From Armatimonas rosea (lineage in GTDB: Bacteria > Armatimonadota > Armatimonadia > Armatimonadales > Armatimonadaceae), in assembly GCF_014202505.1 (NCBI RefSeq), contig NZ_JACHGW010000013.1, positions 1-45,116 of the forward strand: 45,116 nt of DNA, read 5' to 3'. Under the pieces are notes generated by a model that ran no database searches, was not told the DNA's origin, and saw only the letters and a program-made list of their open reading frames with translations. This document shows, one piece after another, positions 25,215-33,761 of this stretch (its first letter is position 1; each line of letters starts with the position of its first letter). The position numbers and the translations under genes were made by a program.

Positions 25215-26646
25215 AAAAACGACCTTTCGAGATCGGCTGACACTTCAGACCACGCTGCTCTGCCTTCTCGTCTTGACCATTGCAGGAACGGCCGTTTTTC
25301 TGGGAGCACGCACCGCTCTCCTAGCAAACCTTGATGGGGCTCTCCTGGGGATTGCCCGTGCCGAGCTGGCATCTGCTCTCGATGGCCCCGGCGGAAAAGT
25401 GCATATCCATGAGGACAGCAAGCTGGTCTTGCACGGCGCAGCGGGCTATGAAAAATACGCTCTCATCCGGGATGAGCACGGGGATTTAGCTGCTCATACG
25501 GCCAATGTTCTCCCTCGTCAGCTTCCCAAACTAGACCAGCAAGCACTTCAAAGCACCGGCGGCGGACTCGCTGTTTTTGGGGATATCTACCTTGATGGGC
25601 GAGCACTACGTGCCGTCTACTACCCCTTCAAGGATCTGAAAGGCCGTCCCTATATCGCCATCTGCGCTGTACCTTATGCCCCCATGGAACAGTCTTTGCG
25701 CTTGCTGGGAGCGACGCTGCTCCTGGCACTGACGACCTGTGGACTGGGAGCCACCTGGGGTGCCCGGCGACTTGCCCTGCGCCTGACCGACCCTCTGGAG
25801 GAGTTAGCCCAGAGGGCACGGCACATTGGTGGTGAGACACTCCATGAGCGCATCCCCCAGCTTTCCCAGGACGACGAGCTGGTGAGCCTCACCGACGGGC
25901 TAAATGAGATGCTCTCCCAGCTCGATGTCGCCTTTGCCGAGCGCCAGACAATGATCGACGCGCAGCGCCAGTTTCTCATGGACGCCTCGCACGAGCTACG
26001 AACCCCTGTCTCCAATCTCCGGGGCCTGGTCGAGGTCTCCCTGCGTCGCCCTCGAACCAATGAGTCCTACCAGAGAACGCTGAGTATCTGCCTCCCTGAA
26101 ATCAAGCGTCTCAATGTCTTGGTCAACGACCTCCTGACCCTCGTCCGTGCAGAAGCAGGAACTGTGGTTCTGGCAAAAGAGCCGGTTGACCTTGTCGCGC
26201 TGATCGGCCAGGCGCTTCAAGCCCATCAGGCAAACGCGACGGAAAAGCAGGTTCATCTTTGCCCGACGACCCCAGAGAGCCTCAACCTTCAGGGCGATCC
26301 GACACGTCTGCGACAGGTTCTCGATAACCTGATCGACAATGCGCTCCGCTTCGCACCAACGGAGAGTAAAGTTGAGGTAACTCTCACAGAACAGGACAAA
26401 ATGGCAGTTCTCACCGTTCGTGACCAAGGACCGGGAATCTCCCCCGAGGATCTTCCTCACCTCTTTAAGCGTTTCTGGCGCGCCGATGTCTCGCGAAACC
26501 GCGCCACGGGTGGGCTGGGGCTGGGACTTGCCATTACTCACTCGCTCGTCGAGGCACATGGAGGGACTATCACTGTGGAAAGCGTGGTAGGTAAAGGCGC
26601 ATGTTTTAGTGTGACTATCCCTCGGCATGGATTCACTACGGCCTAG
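25207..26646 (+). CDS. Sensor histidine kinase, CusS-like
   Basis: A 479-residue inner-membrane kinase: TM1 (about 18-38), periplasmic sensor region (about 40-160), TM2 (about 166-188), HAMP (RLTDPLEELAQRARHIGG), dimerisation domain with H262 in SHELRTPV, N box (NLIDNALRFAP), G1 box (VRDQGPGIS), F box and G2 box (GGLGLGLAITHSLVEAHGG). All catalytic boxes are intact. I prefer GTG 25207, overlapping the regulator stop by 8 bp, over an upstream GTG at 25171 that lies deeper in the regulator gene. The sensor region has few Cys, Met or His clusters, so direct metal binding is unproven. Confidence 0.9.
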   Translation: MSRKTTFRDRLTLQTTLLCLLVLTIAGTAVFLGARTALLANLDGALLGIARAELASALDGPGGKVHIHEDSKLVLHGAAGYEKYALIRDEHGDLAAHTANVLPRQLPKLDQQALQSTGGGLAVFGDIYLDGRALRAVYYPFKDLKGRPYIAICAVPYAPMEQSLRLLGATLLLALTTCGLGATWGARRLALRLTDPLEELAQRARHIGGETLHERIPQLSQDDELVSLTDGLNEMLSQLDVAFAERQTMIDAQRQFLMDASHELRTPVSNLRGLVEVSLRRPRTNESYQRTLSICLPEIKRLNVLVNDLLTLVRAEAGTVVLAKEPVDLVALIGQALQAHQANATEKQVHLCPTTPESLNLQGDPTRLRQVLDNLIDNALRFAPTESKVEVTLTEQDKMAVLTVRDQGPGISPEDLPHLFKRFWRADVSRNRATGGLGLGLAITHSLVEAHGGTITVESVVGKGACFSVTIPRHGFTTA

Positions 26647-26699
26647 GCTTAAGGTTTTTATTGCAATAATCATGTTAAATAGCTTGAAGGATTTGAAAA

Positions 26700-28571
26700 A
26701 TGCAACTGACCCCTTACAAAGATTCGCTCACGGTTCCGAAAAAGCTCATCATTAAACGCGGGAAGCTGAAGATCGCGATGGTGCGAACGCGCTTGCGTCT
26801 TCACTCGGAGCTTCCCAATACCACAGCGCTATGGACCTATGAAGGCTCCGCTCCTGGCCCGATAATCGAAGTGCGACGGGGCCAGAAGCTTACTGTGGAG
26901 TGGAAAAACCAACTTACAGGGACGATTCCACTAACGGCAGCACGATCTAAGCAAGTTCCAGGAGATGAGGATCTCTGGCACTCCAATGTGGCAGGCATTG
27001 CCTTGAGCTCCGATGCTGATGAAGTGATGATCACTCCCCATATTGATGATCTCCACGCTCATACGGTAGTGCACCTTCATGGTGGCAAGACATCCCCCGA
27101 CAGCGATGGCTGGACCGATAATGTCCACCATCTAGGTCAAACACAGGCGTGTGTCTATGAAAATGACATGCGCTCCACTCTTCTCTGGTACCACGATCAT
27201 GCCATGGGAGTTACGCGCTTCAATGTCTTTTCGGGACTTGCTGGGTTCTACATTATCCGTGATGCCGATGACGACAAAGTCATGAGCGCCCTTCGCGCCT
27301 CGCATGGCCTCACGAAAAAGGCACGTTCGCCCAAAACGCCTCTCGAATTGCCACTGGTGATTCAGGATCGTAACTTTCTGACCAAAGCTAACGGAGACCT
27401 AACCGGCGAGCTTCTGCATATCGTCCAAGATCTTCCTCTCAACGCTGCGGGGGATAAAGGCCCAATGGAGTTCTTTGGCCCCTACACTCTCGTGAATGGA
27501 ACCGTTTGGCCCCACGTCGACGTTCGGCCTGGCCCTTATCGGCTTCGCCTTCTGAACGGCTCAAACGCCCGGACGTATGCGCTTGCTCTGGTCGATCAGA
27601 ATAATTCTCCTGTACCGAACGTGACTATGCAGCAGATTGGTACGGACGGGGGCCTTCTTGGTGCCCCCAGACCCGTTGAGCGGATTGTCATCGCACCTGC
27701 AGAGCGTGTGGATCTGATCATCGATTTTACCAGTGTCGCTGCCGGGACCAAGCTTCGTTTTCTGAATACCGCCCTCTCGCCCTTTGGTAATCAATATGTT
27801 CCTAAACCGGGGGATACCGCGCCCAGCGACCTACTGGTACTTCCCGAAGTGATGGAGTTCCGGGTGCAGGGCAAGAAGTGCCAGCGCCTCGATCTTCCCG
27901 CTCCGTTATCAAAGTTTAAGGCGCTGACTCACGGTGATTTACCCCACCATCATAATCACCGACTTGTTGCCTTAGTTGAAGATACCAACACCTTCGGAAT
28001 GCTGACCTTTCTAGAGTTGGAAAAGGTAGGTCCAGCACAGACGCCGACTCCTGACGGAATGCTGAACCTACCTCTAGATATCCATCCTGACGACCCAGCA
28101 AATCCCCTTCCTTCAGTAGACTATCGGATCACAGCACGGATGTTCCGTGACGGAAACCCATGGATGGTTGCTGAAAATGCCACTGAAGTATGGAATATCA
28201 TCAACCTCACAGGAGATACTCATCCCTTTCACATCCATTTAGTGCAGTTCCAAATGCTCCGGCGCACTGGTTTTGATCCCCAAAATTTTGAATACAATGA
28301 TGGCAAGATTGCGAACCAAGGCCCCATTATATCTAAGGGCACATCACAACCGTTAGAGATCGGTTGGAAAGATACTGTGCGCGTTGATCCAGGTGAGCTA
28401 GTCTCAATTGCGGTTCCATTTGAAGGATTTTCTGGTCAGTATATGTACCACTGCCATATTCTAGAGCATGAGGATCATGAGATGATGCGCCCCTTTGTTG
28501 TCATGTCTGAGGAGACGATGCCTTTTATGCCGAGCCATGGCCATTCCTCGGGTCACGATCATAACCACTGA
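26700..28571 (+). CDS. CotA-like multicopper oxidase
   Basis: A 623-residue three-domain multicopper oxidase resembling CotA laccase, bilirubin oxidase and phenoxazinone synthase. All copper sites are present: HLHGG (H125, H127), WYHDH (H165, H167), HPFHIH (H508, H511, H513) and YHCHILEHEDHEM (H584, C585, H586, H590, with axial M595). No signal peptide is seen, so a cytosolic or unusually exported enzyme is possible; CotA also lacks one. The tail is His-rich (HGHSSGHDHNH) and may bind copper. A GAAGGAT ribosome site precedes ATG 26700. With the efflux operon next door it could oxidise Cu(I). No CTCTCAT box lies before it; CTAGGCTTAAGG near 26643 is shared with the 7000 region. Confidence 0.9.
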   Translation: MQLTPYKDSLTVPKKLIIKRGKLKIAMVRTRLRLHSELPNTTALWTYEGSAPGPIIEVRRGQKLTVEWKNQLTGTIPLTAARSKQVPGDEDLWHSNVAGIALSSDADEVMITPHIDDLHAHTVVHLHGGKTSPDSDGWTDNVHHLGQTQACVYENDMRSTLLWYHDHAMGVTRFNVFSGLAGFYIIRDADDDKVMSALRASHGLTKKARSPKTPLELPLVIQDRNFLTKANGDLTGELLHIVQDLPLNAAGDKGPMEFFGPYTLVNGTVWPHVDVRPGPYRLRLLNGSNARTYALALVDQNNSPVPNVTMQQIGTDGGLLGAPRPVERIVIAPAERVDLIIDFTSVAAGTKLRFLNTALSPFGNQYVPKPGDTAPSDLLVLPEVMEFRVQGKKCQRLDLPAPLSKFKALTHGDLPHHHNHRLVALVEDTNTFGMLTFLELEKVGPAQTPTPDGMLNLPLDIHPDDPANPLPSVDYRITARMFRDGNPWMVAENATEVWNIINLTGDTHPFHIHLVQFQMLRRTGFDPQNFEYNDGKIANQGPIISKGTSQPLEIGWKDTVRVDPGELVSIAVPFEGFSGQYMYHCHILEHEDHEMMRPFVVMSEETMPFMPSHGHSSGHDHNH

Positions 28572-28591
28572 TTCACGATCGCAGATACCTA

Positions 28592-28631
28592 CTTGCCTGC
28601 TGGGACAAAACAATATGTCCCAGCGGGCAAG
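28592..28631 (+). terminator. Terminator of the multicopper oxidase gene
   Basis: 16-nt arms at 28592-28607 and 28616-28631 (CTTGCCTGCTGGGACA and its near complement, one wobble pair) with an 8-nt loop lie 21 bp after the stop codon. The T tract is weak (CTAATCGTTTCTC), but the stem is very stable. Confidence 0.75.
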
Positions 28632-28674
28632 CTAATCGTTTCTCGACAGAGTGTAGTTTTACACTGCTTGACGT

Positions 28675-28706
28675 TGTATTTTTGTTCGCTCTCCCTCTCT
28701 CTCTTA
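28675..28706 (+). promoter_or_regulatory. Shared TGTATTTTT-N15-CTCTCTTA promoter, copy 1
   Basis: TGTATTTTT at 28675-28683 and CTCTCTTA at 28699-28706 with a 15-bp spacer whose last base is T, 44 bp before ATG 28751. Identical elements and spacing recur at 30670 and 34989. Probably a promoter read by the 30095 sigma factor. Confidence 0.7.
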
Positions 28707-28750
28707 CGTGAATTCAGCACCTTAGGGTGATTGAGATGAGAGGATATACG

Positions 28751-30031
28751 ATGAAACGACTAAACCGACGCGCTTTTGTTCTGGGGGCACTGCTTACCTT
28801 TGGCTTGACGGGATCTGGCCATGCAGCCTTTGCACAGAGCATTGTTGCTCCAAATATCTATACCAATGCGAATGCAGAGTGGGAAGTTGCAGGAGCCGCA
28901 GGGACGCATCACCAGCAGATCTTTAGTAGTACCCAGTTCTGGCCGGCCAATGAGACCCATACCCTAAGCTCACTGGCGTTCCGGCCTGGCAAGTCCCTCT
29001 TTACTGGTTCCTATACCTGGACTCTGAGCCATGTTGAGGTCTACGTGAGCACCACGAAAACGACTGTCGCAGGTCTCAGTGCTACCTTTGCCGATAACTA
29101 CGCCAGCTCAACAGATCGAACTCTGGTCTACAGTGGGCCAATCACGTTTTCGACGACATTAACCAACTACGGCGGTCCGCATAACTTCGACTTCAAGATT
29201 CCCTTCCAGGTGCCGTTCTCCTATACCCCAGGGCAGGGAAATCTCCTGGTGGAGGTCATCGACTACAGCTTCTCCGAGAACCTCTGGAACGCACAGGTGG
29301 ACTGCATTGCTGCCAGCGATCTCACCAACTACGTCATGACGGACTACCGCTATGCGACGGGCCGGATAGGCTACTTTGGCGGGGCGGGAGTGGTGATGCA
29401 GTTTGACACCGACTATGTCAGCCCAAGCTCGATTCTTCCGACCTCGCTTGTCCTCTCACCCACTTCCCTGATTGGTGGGGCATCGTCGCTTGGCACGGTC
29501 ACACTGAACGCACCAGCTCCCGCAGGCGGCCTGAGCGTCGCCCTTACCTCCAGCGCCACGGCCGCGAGTGTCCCGGTCTCTGTTTTGGTGCCTGCGGGCC
29601 AGTCCAGTGCCAGCTTCGCGATCCCGACTACGTCGGTCGCAGCAACCACGGTTGCCAACCTCAGCGCAACTCTCAATGGGGCAACGGTGGGAGCGAACCT
29701 GACGATCAACCCAGCTCCTGCGCCGCCACCGCCCACCGGCCTCCAGATCGCACAGTTCACCGTTAATCCAAGCACCCTGGAGAGCGGTGAGCTCGCCGAT
29801 GGCAAGGTCGTCCTGAGCGGAAAAGCGCCTGCAGGCGGTGTCACGATCAGCCTCACCAGCGCCAACCCGGGCGTGCTCAGTGTCCCCCCTTCCGTCTTCA
29901 TTCCCGCCGGGGAGAAGCGTGGCGAGTTCAAGCTGACCGCAGGGTCCGTCATAGCGGCAACGCCTGTAGTCGTCAGTGCCACCCTGGCAGGAGCCCCCAG
30001 TAAGGCAACCGTGACTGTCATCCCCCGCTAG
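28751..30031 (+). CDS. Tat-exported surface protein with two Ig-like repeats
   Basis: A 426-residue exported protein. It starts with a twin-arginine type signal (LNRRAFVLGALLTFGLTG, cleavage near AFAQ), then a roughly 190-residue beta-rich domain of unknown family (NIYTNANAEWEVAG to VMQFDTDYVSP), then two related Ig-like repeats (about 230-325 and 335-426), each with a PAGG and PAG(Q/E) pattern: APAPAGGLSVALTS/VLVPAGQSS and GKAPAGGVTISLTS/VFIPAGEKR. The start is ATG 28751 with AGAGGA upstream. It lies under copy 1 of the shared promoter and directly before the sigma gene, so it is a candidate regulon member. It probably acts in adhesion or as a surface layer part; no enzyme motifs. Confidence 0.75.
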   Translation: MKRLNRRAFVLGALLTFGLTGSGHAAFAQSIVAPNIYTNANAEWEVAGAAGTHHQQIFSSTQFWPANETHTLSSLAFRPGKSLFTGSYTWTLSHVEVYVSTTKTTVAGLSATFADNYASSTDRTLVYSGPITFSTTLTNYGGPHNFDFKIPFQVPFSYTPGQGNLLVEVIDYSFSENLWNAQVDCIAASDLTNYVMTDYRYATGRIGYFGGAGVVMQFDTDYVSPSSILPTSLVLSPTSLIGGASSLGTVTLNAPAPAGGLSVALTSSATAASVPVSVLVPAGQSSASFAIPTTSVAATTVANLSATLNGATVGANLTINPAPAPPPPTGLQIAQFTVNPSTLESGELADGKVVLSGKAPAGGVTISLTSANPGVLSVPPSVFIPAGEKRGEFKLTAGSVIAATPVVVSATLAGAPSKATVTVIPR

Positions 30032-30043
30032 GAGGTTTTAGCT

Positions 30044-30078
30044 CTCTCATGGTTCTCTCACAATCGCCTTGATAGAAC
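30044..30078 (+). promoter_or_regulatory. Sigma-factor gene promoter with response-regulator direct repeat
   Basis: CTCTCAT-GGTT-CTCTCAC at 30044-30061 (11-bp pitch), then 11 bp, then TAGAAC at 30073-30078, then 16 bp to ATG 30095. Same architecture as the four metal/redox promoters, and the only link seen between that regulon and the CHAT cluster. Confidence 0.65.
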
Positions 30079-30094
30079 CCATAATGGGAAAAAG

Positions 30095-30664
30095 ATGCGG
30101 ATTGGTTTGAGTAAAAACTATCGGAGTCTGACGGATTCTGAGCTAGTTGCAGAGTGCATCCCAGGTAGCGAGGCTGCCTGGGATGAGCTGCTTCGTCGGC
30201 ACGGTGGCCTGATCTTCTCCACCATCCGGCGCATGGGGCTGTCATCGCTGGATGCCGAAGATGTCTTTCAGAGTGTCTGCATACTGCTGCTGGAGAACCT
30301 TACAAGCCTGCGGGAGGGTCAGAAGCTCACCGGCTGGCTTATGGCCGTCTCGCGGCGGGAGACACTCCGCTGGCTCCGGCGACAGCGGCCCACAAGCGAG
30401 CTTCCTACCACGGAGCGAGAGGCCACCGATGACCTCCCCGAGAAACAGCTTGCCGCGCTTGAAGACCGGCACTTACTGGAGCGTGGCCTGGAGCAGCTCG
30501 GAGAGCGGTGCCAGACGCTTCTTATCGCACTCTACCTAACCGAACCTGCGCCCAGCTATGAGGCTATCGCCCAGGAGCGCAGCTGGCCTGTGGGCAGTGT
30601 CGGGCCAAACCGGGCACGCTGCTTGGAGCGCCTGCGCGTTGAGCTGGAGAAACTGGGATACTAA
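30095..30664 (+). CDS. Sigma-70 family (ECF-like) sigma factor of the CHAT cluster
   Basis: A 189-residue sigma factor with region 2 (AWDELLRRHGGLIFSTIRRM; DAEDVFQSVCILLLENL; GWLMAVSRRETLRWLRRQR) and region 4 (LGERCQTLLIALYLTEP; YEAIAQERSWPVGSVGPNRARCLERLR). No anti-sigma gene of the zinc-finger type is next to it. Sigma factors of this type are found beside CHAT-domain protease genes in several phyla. It is separated from the next gene by only 59 bp, which hold copy 2 of the TGTATTTTT-N15-CTCTCTTA element, so it probably switches on the following three-gene operon. Its own promoter carries a CTCTCAT box. Confidence 0.88.
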   Translation: MRIGLSKNYRSLTDSELVAECIPGSEAAWDELLRRHGGLIFSTIRRMGLSSLDAEDVFQSVCILLLENLTSLREGQKLTGWLMAVSRRETLRWLRRQRPTSELPTTEREATDDLPEKQLAALEDRHLLERGLEQLGERCQTLLIALYLTEPAPSYEAIAQERSWPVGSVGPNRARCLERLRVELEKLGY

Positions 30665-30669
30665 GGTGC

Positions 30670-30701
30670 TGTATTTTTCACGCGCCTCTCTGTCTCTCTT
30701 A
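30670..30701 (+). promoter_or_regulatory. Shared TGTATTTTT-N15-CTCTCTTA promoter, copy 2
   Basis: TGTATTTTT at 30670-30678 and CTCTCTTA at 30694-30701, 15-bp spacer, 22 bp before ATG 30724. It begins 5 bp after the sigma stop codon, placing the CHAT operon under its own promoter. Confidence 0.75.
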
Positions 30702-30723
30702 GAGCAGGTAGGAAGATAAACCC

Positions 30724-31230
30724 ATGAGCGATGAGACCGAGCTTGAAGCACGACTAATAGCGGCGAGGGCAGCAGGCCCTCTAGAGCCCCTCACAGAGTC
30801 AGCAGTGGCACGCGCACGCCAGCTCTTTCGACTCTACACCCCCCAGCCAGACCAACAAACCAGCCTGGTCCAGCTCGCCCGACTGGTCTTAGATAGCTTT
30901 CGGGGGCCACAAGCCCTGGCAGCAGCCCGAGGAGCAACCACAAACGAGGCGCGGGAGCTCTTATTTGAAGTGGGCGACCTGACCTTTCGCCTTTTTCAAG
31001 AGCCCTTTGCACAAGACGACTGGTTCCTGATCGGCCAGCTTCTCACGTCAGAAGAAGTACCAGTCGAAGGGATCCAAGCAACCCTAGAGCCTGGAGAGCT
31101 CGCCGCAACCGAGCGGGGCAAGGGAGAACTTCACTTTGACAGTGTCCCACCGGGCCGCTATGCCGTCCGCCTTATGCTTCCCGATGGCATGAGTATCGTT
31201 GTCCCGGAGGTGCCGGTAGGACAGGTATGA
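30724..31230 (+). CDS. Beta-sandwich partner protein of the sigma/CHAT cluster
   Basis: A 168-residue protein without signal peptide or membrane helix. An alpha-helical N-terminal third (MSDETELEARLIAARAAG; VARARQLFRLY) is followed by a segment that recurs in proteins next to CHAT-linked sigma factors (LVLDSFRGPQALAAARG; LLFEVGDLTFRLFQEP; WFLIGQLL) and ends in a small carboxypeptidase-regulatory-like beta fold (GELHFDSVPPGRYAVRLMLPDGMSIVVPEV). No zinc-binding anti-sigma motif. It may be a sensor, an anti-sigma partner or a protease substrate. ATG 30724 has AGGTAGGA upstream; the stop overlaps the CHAT start (ATGA). The function is inferred from position only. Confidence 0.65.
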   Translation: MSDETELEARLIAARAAGPLEPLTESAVARARQLFRLYTPQPDQQTSLVQLARLVLDSFRGPQALAAARGATTNEARELLFEVGDLTFRLFQEPFAQDDWFLIGQLLTSEEVPVEGIQATLEPGELAATERGKGELHFDSVPPGRYAVRLMLPDGMSIVVPEVPVGQV

Positions 31231-33761
31231 GTGAGCCATCGCTAGCACAACAAGCAGGCTCCCTTCGCCAGGAAGCTCAGCAGCTTCGGGCGCAGGGCCG
31301 CCATGTCGAGGCGCTCGTTGCCTACGACCGCGTGGCTGCTTGTGCCCGCGCTGCACAAGATCCCGTACTAGAGGCGCAGCTACTGATCGGTAAGATTGAC
31401 TCACTGGGGGTGCTAGGACGCGAAGATGAAGGAATTTCCCTCGGACGTGAGCTTGCCGCGACATTATTTGTTGCTGGCTACGAAGAAGACGCTGCTCGGG
31501 CGGGGATGAATATCGCCAACCTGCTCTACCGTCAGGATAGGCACTCCGAAGCACTGGCAGAGTTCGATATCTGTTCAGAGGTCTTTGCCAGCCGAGCGAG
31601 CCGTGCGCTCCTGGCACGTGCTGAGGCCAATGCCGCCAACTGCCTCTCGTGTCTCGGACGGCTCGCGGAGGCACAGGAGCGTCTCACCCGTGCGCGCGAG
31701 GGCTTTCTTGCCGAAGGACTGGAGCCACTGGCCGCCATGGCCGAGGCGAACCAGGGCTACCTCCACTTTCTCGCGGGCAGCTATGGCCCTGCACTCACGG
31801 CCCTGAGCCATGCCCGCGCGGTATTTCAGGCAACAAGCGGGATGGAGCTCGAAGCCGCAAAGTGTACCGCCGACCGCGCCGATGTCTACCACGCCCTCCA
31901 GCTCCTCCCCGAAGCCAGCCACGACTACACCGAAGCACTCGCAGCGCTTGAGCTTCCCTACGAGGCAGCGCGGGCACGGCTCGGGCGGGCGAGTGTTCGG
32001 CTTGCTCTGGGAGAGACGGCACTCGCCCTCAATGACCTCGAGGGCGCAGAGCTGACCTTTCGCGCTCAGAAAAACCACTTCTTCCTGGGGAGAATCGCAC
32101 TGCTTCGAGCGCAGGTCACCGGCGAAGTACGGGAGGCACAGAAAGCGGTGCGCCTCTTCGTCCGCTCCGGGCAACAGGGCTGGGCGGCGGAGGCAAGGCT
32201 GCTTCTTGCGGGTGATTCCCCCCGCAAGCTCCTGGCGATTGTACGCACGGCCAAAAATTGGTCGCGTGGCTGGCTGGAGTGCCGCGCGTGGCGAGCCCTG
32301 GCATCGGTCTACGCACAACGGGGAAAGCCAAACGACGCGATCCAGGCACGACGCGAGGCAGTAACTGTCTTTGAGTCCGTACGCACCCAGCTCGCCGCCC
32401 CCGAAGAGCTCCATGTCTCCTTCCTAACAGATAAAGCCCAGCTCTACATGGAGCTGATCGATGCGCTCCTGGAGCGAGGGCGCACCGCGGATCGGGCAGA
32501 GGCGCTGCTTGTCCTAGAGCGCTCCCGCTCCCGGCTGGTCTTGGAGCGCTTGGCGCAGGCAGCCCCTAGTGCGCTCCCCACCTCCGAGCGCCTGGCAAGG
32601 CTTCGCCACGAGCTGAGCGAGGCTTACCAGCGCCTCAATGGATTTCCCGACGAGTCGCGCCGTTTTGGGGGCGTTCCGACAACCGAAGCCCTCCGTGCAC
32701 TGGAGGAGACCTACCACCAAGCTCTGCATGAGGAGGAACTCCACCAGAGTGCTACCCTCCCCACGACCGCCCTCACGATCCAGCTGGACACGCTGGCACT
32801 CAAGCCCGATGAGGCGCTTATCGCCTACTACGGAACCGCCGACTTCGTTCATGCCTTTGTCTTGCGTGCGGGAGAGCCCATCGCCTTTCTGCCCAAGCTC
32901 TGCCCCCAGCGCGCACTCGTCCTTGCTGGTCGGCGGCTACGCTTCCATCTCCAGCGCCCTCGCACTTCCGGAGTGGGTGAGGTGGAGAGCATCTTAGGCG
33001 AGCTTTACGACCTAATCTTTCGCCCCCTTAAACCTCTTCTCTCAAACAAAGAGAAGCTGGTGTTCGTGCCGCACTCAAGTGTCCAAGGGCTCCCACTCGC
33101 GGCCCTCTGGGATGGTGTCGAGCCACTCACCGAGCGCTTCGAGTGCACCCTGGCCACGGGAATCGCGCTGTGGAAGGAGCGCGAGCCGCTCTCGTCACCA
33201 CATGACGCGGAAGTACTGGTGATGGGCTTAGATGCCCCAGAGATCCCTGCTGCCCTCGATGAGGCACGGCAAGTTGCGGCGTGCTTCTCGGACCCCCACC
33301 TATGCCTTGGGGAAGCAGCAACAGGCGAAGCGTTCACGCGCCTTGCGCCGCACTGCCAAATCATTCACTTGGCGACGCACGCTCTGTTCCGTGCAGACAA
33401 CCCACTATTCTCAGGCTTGCAGCTTGCCGATGGCTGGCTTCTAGCCCACGACCTCTACGGATTGAGGCTATCCGCACAAACCGTCACCCTCTCGGCCTGC
33501 CAAACCGGTCTGGCAACAACCGTTGGGGGAAGCGAGTCATTTGGGCTGGTTCGTGCGTTCTTGGCTGCGGGGGCACAGTCAATTGTCGCAAGCCTCTGGA
33601 ATGCCGATGATGCTACCACACGTTTGTTGATGGAGAGATTTTATGAGCAAGTTAAACAAGGACATACCCCTTCGGGAGCACTGCGAAGTGCCCAGCAAGC
33701 GATTCGCATGCACTTCCCACACCCCTACCACTGGGCAGCCTTTCAGGTGTTCTGTGGCTAA
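31227..33761 (+). CDS. TPR-CHAT caspase-like protease
   Basis: An 844-residue cytosolic protein. Residues about 10-300 are tetratricopeptide-like helical repeats (ARAGMNIANLLYRQDRHSEALAEF; AEANAANCLSCLGRLAEAQERL; ADRADVYHALQLLPEASHDYTEAL), then a helical linker (about 320-520), then the CHAT domain (about 540-844). The cysteine-protease dyad is H718 in HLATHALF and C758 in LSACQTG, followed by GLVRAFLAAGAQSIVASLW and the closing PYHWAAFQVFCG. CHAT proteases are relatives of caspases and separases; the TPR part usually senses a trigger. The start overlaps the 30724 stop, the end overlaps the subtilase start. I expect a regulated protease whose substrate may be the neighbour protein or the sigma control circuit. 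Confidence 0.92.
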   Translation: MSEPSLAQQAGSLRQEAQQLRAQGRHVEALVAYDRVAACARAAQDPVLEAQLLIGKIDSLGVLGREDEGISLGRELAATLFVAGYEEDAARAGMNIANLLYRQDRHSEALAEFDICSEVFASRASRALLARAEANAANCLSCLGRLAEAQERLTRAREGFLAEGLEPLAAMAEANQGYLHFLAGSYGPALTALSHARAVFQATSGMELEAAKCTADRADVYHALQLLPEASHDYTEALAALELPYEAARARLGRASVRLALGETALALNDLEGAELTFRAQKNHFFLGRIALLRAQVTGEVREAQKAVRLFVRSGQQGWAAEARLLLAGDSPRKLLAIVRTAKNWSRGWLECRAWRALASVYAQRGKPNDAIQARREAVTVFESVRTQLAAPEELHVSFLTDKAQLYMELIDALLERGRTADRAEALLVLERSRSRLVLERLAQAAPSALPTSERLARLRHELSEAYQRLNGFPDESRRFGGVPTTEALRALEETYHQALHEEELHQSATLPTTALTIQLDTLALKPDEALIAYYGTADFVHAFVLRAGEPIAFLPKLCPQRALVLAGRRLRFHLQRPRTSGVGEVESILGELYDLIFRPLKPLLSNKEKLVFVPHSSVQGLPLAALWDGVEPLTERFECTLATGIALWKEREPLSSPHDAEVLVMGLDAPEIPAALDEARQVAACFSDPHLCLGEAATGEAFTRLAPHCQIIHLATHALFRADNPLFSGLQLADGWLLAHDLYGLRLSAQTVTLSACQTGLATTVGGSESFGLVRAFLAAGAQSIVASLWNADDATTRLLMERFYEQVKQGHTPSGALRSAQQAIRMHFPHPYHWAAFQVFCG

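Noticed and set aside
31227-33761. TPR-CHAT protein considered as Csx29 of a type III-E CRISPR system
   Set aside because: No gRAMP/Cas7-11 gene, no CRISPR array and no Csx30/Csx31-like gene in the window; only the analogy is kept.
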